42,780 bases of DNA, taken from NCBI RefSeq assembly GCF_042754225.1, contig NZ_JBHZAH010000034.1:1-42780 (forward strand). The letters are read 5' to 3'. Of this stretch, positions 40,235 to 42,780 are shown in pieces. Numbering within the stretch: the first letter of the stretch is position 1; every line of letters starts with the position of its first letter. The translations under genes and the position numbers were made by a program. The notes under the pieces were generated by a model, which saw only the letters and a list, made by a program, of their open reading frames with translations, was not told the origin of the DNA and did no database searches. The DNA is from Rhodococcus_G sp042754225. GTDB taxonomy: Bacteria; Actinomycetota; Actinomycetes; Mycobacteriales; Mycobacteriaceae.

Positions 40235-42780
40235 ATGCATCTCAAGAGTCTGACGCTGAAGGGCTTCAAGTCCTTCGCATCCGCGACGACTCTGCGGTTC
40301 GAGCCCGGTATCACCTGTGTCGTCGGCCCGAACGGGTCCGGCAAGTCGAACATTCTCGACGCCCTCACCTGGGTGATGGGGGAGCAGGGCGCCAAGGCGC
40401 TGCGCGGCGGCAAGATGGAGGACGTCATCTTCGCCGGCACCACCGGTCGGGCCGCACTCGGCCGCGCCGAGGTGACGTTGACGATCGACAACAGCGACGG
40501 CGCGCTGCCGATCGAGTACTCCGAGGTCTCCATCACCCGCCGGATGTTCCGCGACGGCGCCGGCGAGTACGAGATCAACGGCTCCTCCTGCCGACTGATG
40601 GACGTGCAGGAACTGCTGTCGGACTCCGGCATCGGCCGGGAGATGCACGTGATCGTCGGTCAGGGCCGGCTCGCCGCGATCCTCGAGTCCCGCCCCGAGG
40701 ACAGGCGGGCATTCATCGAAGAGGCCGCCGGCGTCCTCAAGCACCGCAAGCGCAAGGAAAAGGCGGTCCGCAAGCTCGATGCCATGCAGGCCAACCTGGC
40801 CCGCCTGACCGACCTGACCACCGAGCTGCGCAGGCAGCTCAAACCGCTCGCCCGGCAGGCGGAGGTGGCGCGCCGAGCGCAGACCGTGCAGGCCGACCTG
40901 CGCGACGCTCGGCTGCGACTCGTCGCCGACGACCTGGTCACCCGCCGGGCCGAAATGGCCTCGCAGGCCCAGGACGAGGCGATGGCGCGTGCACAGCAGG
41001 AGCACGTGCAGGCCGAACTCGAGGCTGCCTCCACCGAACTCGGCCAGCACGAGCAGGCCCTCGCCCGACTGACCCCGGGCGCGGAGGCCGCGGGCCAGAC
41101 CTGGTTCCAGCTCTCCGCCCTCGCCGAACGGGTCAACGCCACCATCCGGATCGCCGCCGAACGTGCCCGGCACCTCGACGCCGCACCCACCGTCGGACGC
41201 GGTCAGGACCCCGAGCAGCTCGAGGCGCAGGCCGAGCGGGTCGCGGCGGAGGAGGCCGAACTGCTCGAGGCGCTCGAGATCGCCAGGGCTACCCTCGACG
41301 CCGCCAAGGAGCAGCTGACCCACTACGAGGAGGCGTCCGCCGCCGCCGAGCGCGCCCACCTGGCCGCGGTGCGCGCGATCGCAGACCGGCGCGAGGGTCT
41401 CGCCCGCCTCTCCGGTCAGGTCGACACCCTCCGCAGCCGGGCCGATTCCGTCGACTCGGAGGTCGCGCGCCTCTCGGTGGCGATCGACGAGGCCCGCGCC
41501 CGCGGCGACGCCGCGCAGTCCGAGTTCGAGACCGTCCAGGAGAAGATCGGCGACCTCGACGCGGGCGAACTCGGGCTGGACTCGCACCACGAACGCGCCA
41601 CCGCCGCACTCGAGTCGGCGACCGCCCGGGTCGGTGAGCTTCAGGACGCCGAGCGCGCCGCGGGACAGCAGGTCGCCTCGTTGCGCGCCCGTATCGACGC
41701 CCTCTCGATCGGCCTGCAGCAGAAGGACGGTGCCGCCTGGCTCGTCGAGCACCACCCCGGCGACGGCCTCGTCGGCCCGCTGGCCGGGCTGCTGCGTATC
41801 CGTTCGGGTTTCGAGGTGGCGATCGCCGCGGCCCTCGGGCCCGCAGCCGATGCCGTCGCAGCGCAATCCGTTGGCGCGGCGCGCGAGGCAGTGCGCGCGC
41901 TCAAGGCGGGTGACGGTGGTCGTGCGGCCCTGGTCATCGGCGGCACCGCCGCGGTGTCCATCCCTGCCGACCGGCTGCCCGAGGGGGCGTATCGGGCGCT
42001 GGAGCTGATCGAACACCCCGCCGACATGGCCGGTGCGCTCACCGCCCTGCTCGGCACGGTCGCGGTGGTCGAAGACCTCGATGCCGCCGCGGAACTTGTT
42101 GCCGCGCAGTCGCATCTGCGTGCCGTCACCCGGGACGGCGACCTGGCCGGCGCCGGCTGGATGACCGGCGGCTCGGACCGCAGGCCGTCCACCCTCGAGG
42201 TGCAGTCCGCGATCGACGCGTCCACCGCCGGGCTCGCCGACGCCGAACGCCGCGCGGAGGAACTGGCCGCCGCGTTGGCGGGCGCCGAGGCGGAACGCGC
42301 GGACCGGACCGAGACGGCGGAACAGGCGTTGGCCGCGCTCAACGAGTCCGATGCCGCGATGTCCGCGATCTACGAGCAGTTGGGACGGCTCGGCCAGGTG
42401 GCCCGGGCCGCGCACGCCGAGTCGGACCGGCTCGCCGCCCAGCGTGCAACCGCCGAGGCGGGCCGCGAGGAGTCGGTCGCGGCGTTGCGTGAGCTCGAGG
42501 AACGCCTCGCGCTGGCCCAGCAGGAGCAGTCCGCGGACGGCGACCCGACCGCCGGCGACCCGAGCAGCGGTGAGCGGGAGGCGGCGGCCGCCGCCGTCGC
42601 CGAGGTCCGGGCGGTCGAGGTCGAGGCTCGGCTGACCCTACGCACCGCCGAGGAACGGGCCGAATCGGTTCGCGGCAAGGCGGATTCGCTGCGTCGCGCG
42701 GCGCAGGCCGAACGCGACGCCCGCGCCCGCGCCGAACGCGCGATGGCGGCGCGTCAGAACGCGGCCGCGGTGGCCGCGGC
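40235..42780 (+). CDS. smc: Chromosome segregation protein SMC (3' end outside window)
   Basis: The first 848 codons of SMC, the ATPase that folds and segregates the chromosome together with ScpA and ScpB. It begins MHLKSLTLKGFKSFA, with Walker A GPNGSGKS at 31-38 and QGRLAAILESRPEDRRAFIEEAAG around 143-166. A long coiled coil leads to a hinge (about residues 508-652, starting GLVGPLAGLLRI and holding VTRDGDLAGAGWMTGGS). A second coil rich in Ala, Glu and Arg follows to the window edge. The frame is open throughout. The signature motif and Walker B lie beyond the window. In M. tuberculosis smc follows acyP directly. Confidence 0.97.
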   Translation, partial: MHLKSLTLKGFKSFASATTLRFEPGITCVVGPNGSGKSNILDALTWVMGEQGAKALRGGKMEDVIFAGTTGRAALGRAEVTLTIDNSDGALPIEYSEVSITRRMFRDGAGEYEINGSSCRLMDVQELLSDSGIGREMHVIVGQGRLAAILESRPEDRRAFIEEAAGVLKHRKRKEKAVRKLDAMQANLARLTDLTTELRRQLKPLARQAEVARRAQTVQADLRDARLRLVADDLVTRRAEMASQAQDEAMARAQQEHVQAELEAASTELGQHEQALARLTPGAEAAGQTWFQLSALAERVNATIRIAAERARHLDAAPTVGRGQDPEQLEAQAERVAAEEAELLEALEIARATLDAAKEQLTHYEEASAAAERAHLAAVRAIADRREGLARLSGQVDTLRSRADSVDSEVARLSVAIDEARARGDAAQSEFETVQEKIGDLDAGELGLDSHHERATAALESATARVGELQDAERAAGQQVASLRARIDALSIGLQQKDGAAWLVEHHPGDGLVGPLAGLLRIRSGFEVAIAAALGPAADAVAAQSVGAAREAVRALKAGDGGRAALVIGGTAAVSIPADRLPEGAYRALELIEHPADMAGALTALLGTVAVVEDLDAAAELVAAQSHLRAVTRDGDLAGAGWMTGGSDRRPSTLEVQSAIDASTAGLADAERRAEELAAALAGAEAERADRTETAEQALAALNESDAAMSAIYEQLGRLGQVARAAHAESDRLAAQRATAEAGREESVAALRELEERLALAQQEQSADGDPTAGDPSSGEREAAAAAVAEVRAVEVEARLTLRTAEERAESVRGKADSLRRAAQAERDARARAERAMAARQNAAAVAA

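Noticed and set aside
40226..42415. A 729-residue open frame on the minus strand opposite smc
   Set aside because: The plus strand encodes SMC with all expected motifs; the antisense frame has no recognisable domain and a skewed composition.

Overview
The window is a stretch of a high-GC actinobacterial chromosome. Gene content and order point to the Corynebacteriales, most likely Rhodococcus or a close Nocardiaceae relative. The backbone order (rpmB / DhaL-type kinase / recG / small membrane protein / pyc / rsmD / coaD / SepIVA-like protein / DUF177 / rpmF / rnc / mutM / OsmC-like / acylphosphatase / smc) is the one I recall from Mycobacterium tuberculosis around Rv2975-Rv2922. GTG starts, 1-4 bp gene overlaps and a SepIVA homologue fit that assignment. 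The species cannot be named from the sequence alone.

Layout. 70-1193 (minus): a crotonase-family enzyme and ribosomal protein L28, with a strong hairpin terminator between them. 1451-5901 (plus): a FakA-like kinase, RecG helicase and a small membrane protein. 6049-10507 (plus): pyruvate carboxylase, RsmD and CoaD, joined by 4-base overlaps. 10599-11363: a SepIVA-like coiled-coil division protein with ten tandem 11-residue repeats. 11382-15077 (minus): a polyphosphate kinase 2 gene followed by a P-type ATPase whose canonical cation ligands are missing. 15256-17701 (plus): DUF177, L32, RNase III and Fpg/MutM. 17768-30263: a block not found here in the mycobacterial order. It holds a STAND/LuxR regulator, a full kdp potassium system (a 41-residue microprotein, kdpF, A, B, C, D, E) and, on the opposite strand, a baeRF-type protein plus a tandem universal stress protein. 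30388-34619 (plus): OsmC-like protein, secreted beta-propeller, acylphosphatase, then a three-gene module of a membrane-anchored Gly/Tyr-rich protein, a glutathionylspermidine-synthase-like ATP-grasp ligase and a DUF350 membrane protein. 34792-35895: a secreted serine beta-lactamase-like hydrolase. 35917-37643 (minus): a frameshifted DUF222-HNH (13E12-type) gene with a LexA box over its start codon. 37688-39244 (minus): an APC-family permease. 39364-40140: a two-domain VOC protein. 40235 to the window end: smc, cut off by the window.

How the genes fit together. The backbone covers core information processing (recG, rsmD, rnc, mutM, smc, L28, L32), anaplerosis (pyc), CoA synthesis (coaD) and cell division (SepIVA). 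The inserted blocks concern ion homeostasis (kdp, P-type ATPase with PPK2) and stress (USP, baeRF, OsmC). The most promising lead for little-described biology is the ligase module at 32299-34619. It resembles the gene company of E. coli yjfC/ygiC (ATP-grasp ligase, DUF350, DUF1190). Next are the unusual P-type ATPase paired with PPK2, and the SOS-box-bearing, frameshifted HNH gene.

No tRNA, rRNA, CRISPR array, transposase or integrase was seen, and no gap between genes exceeds about 260 bases.
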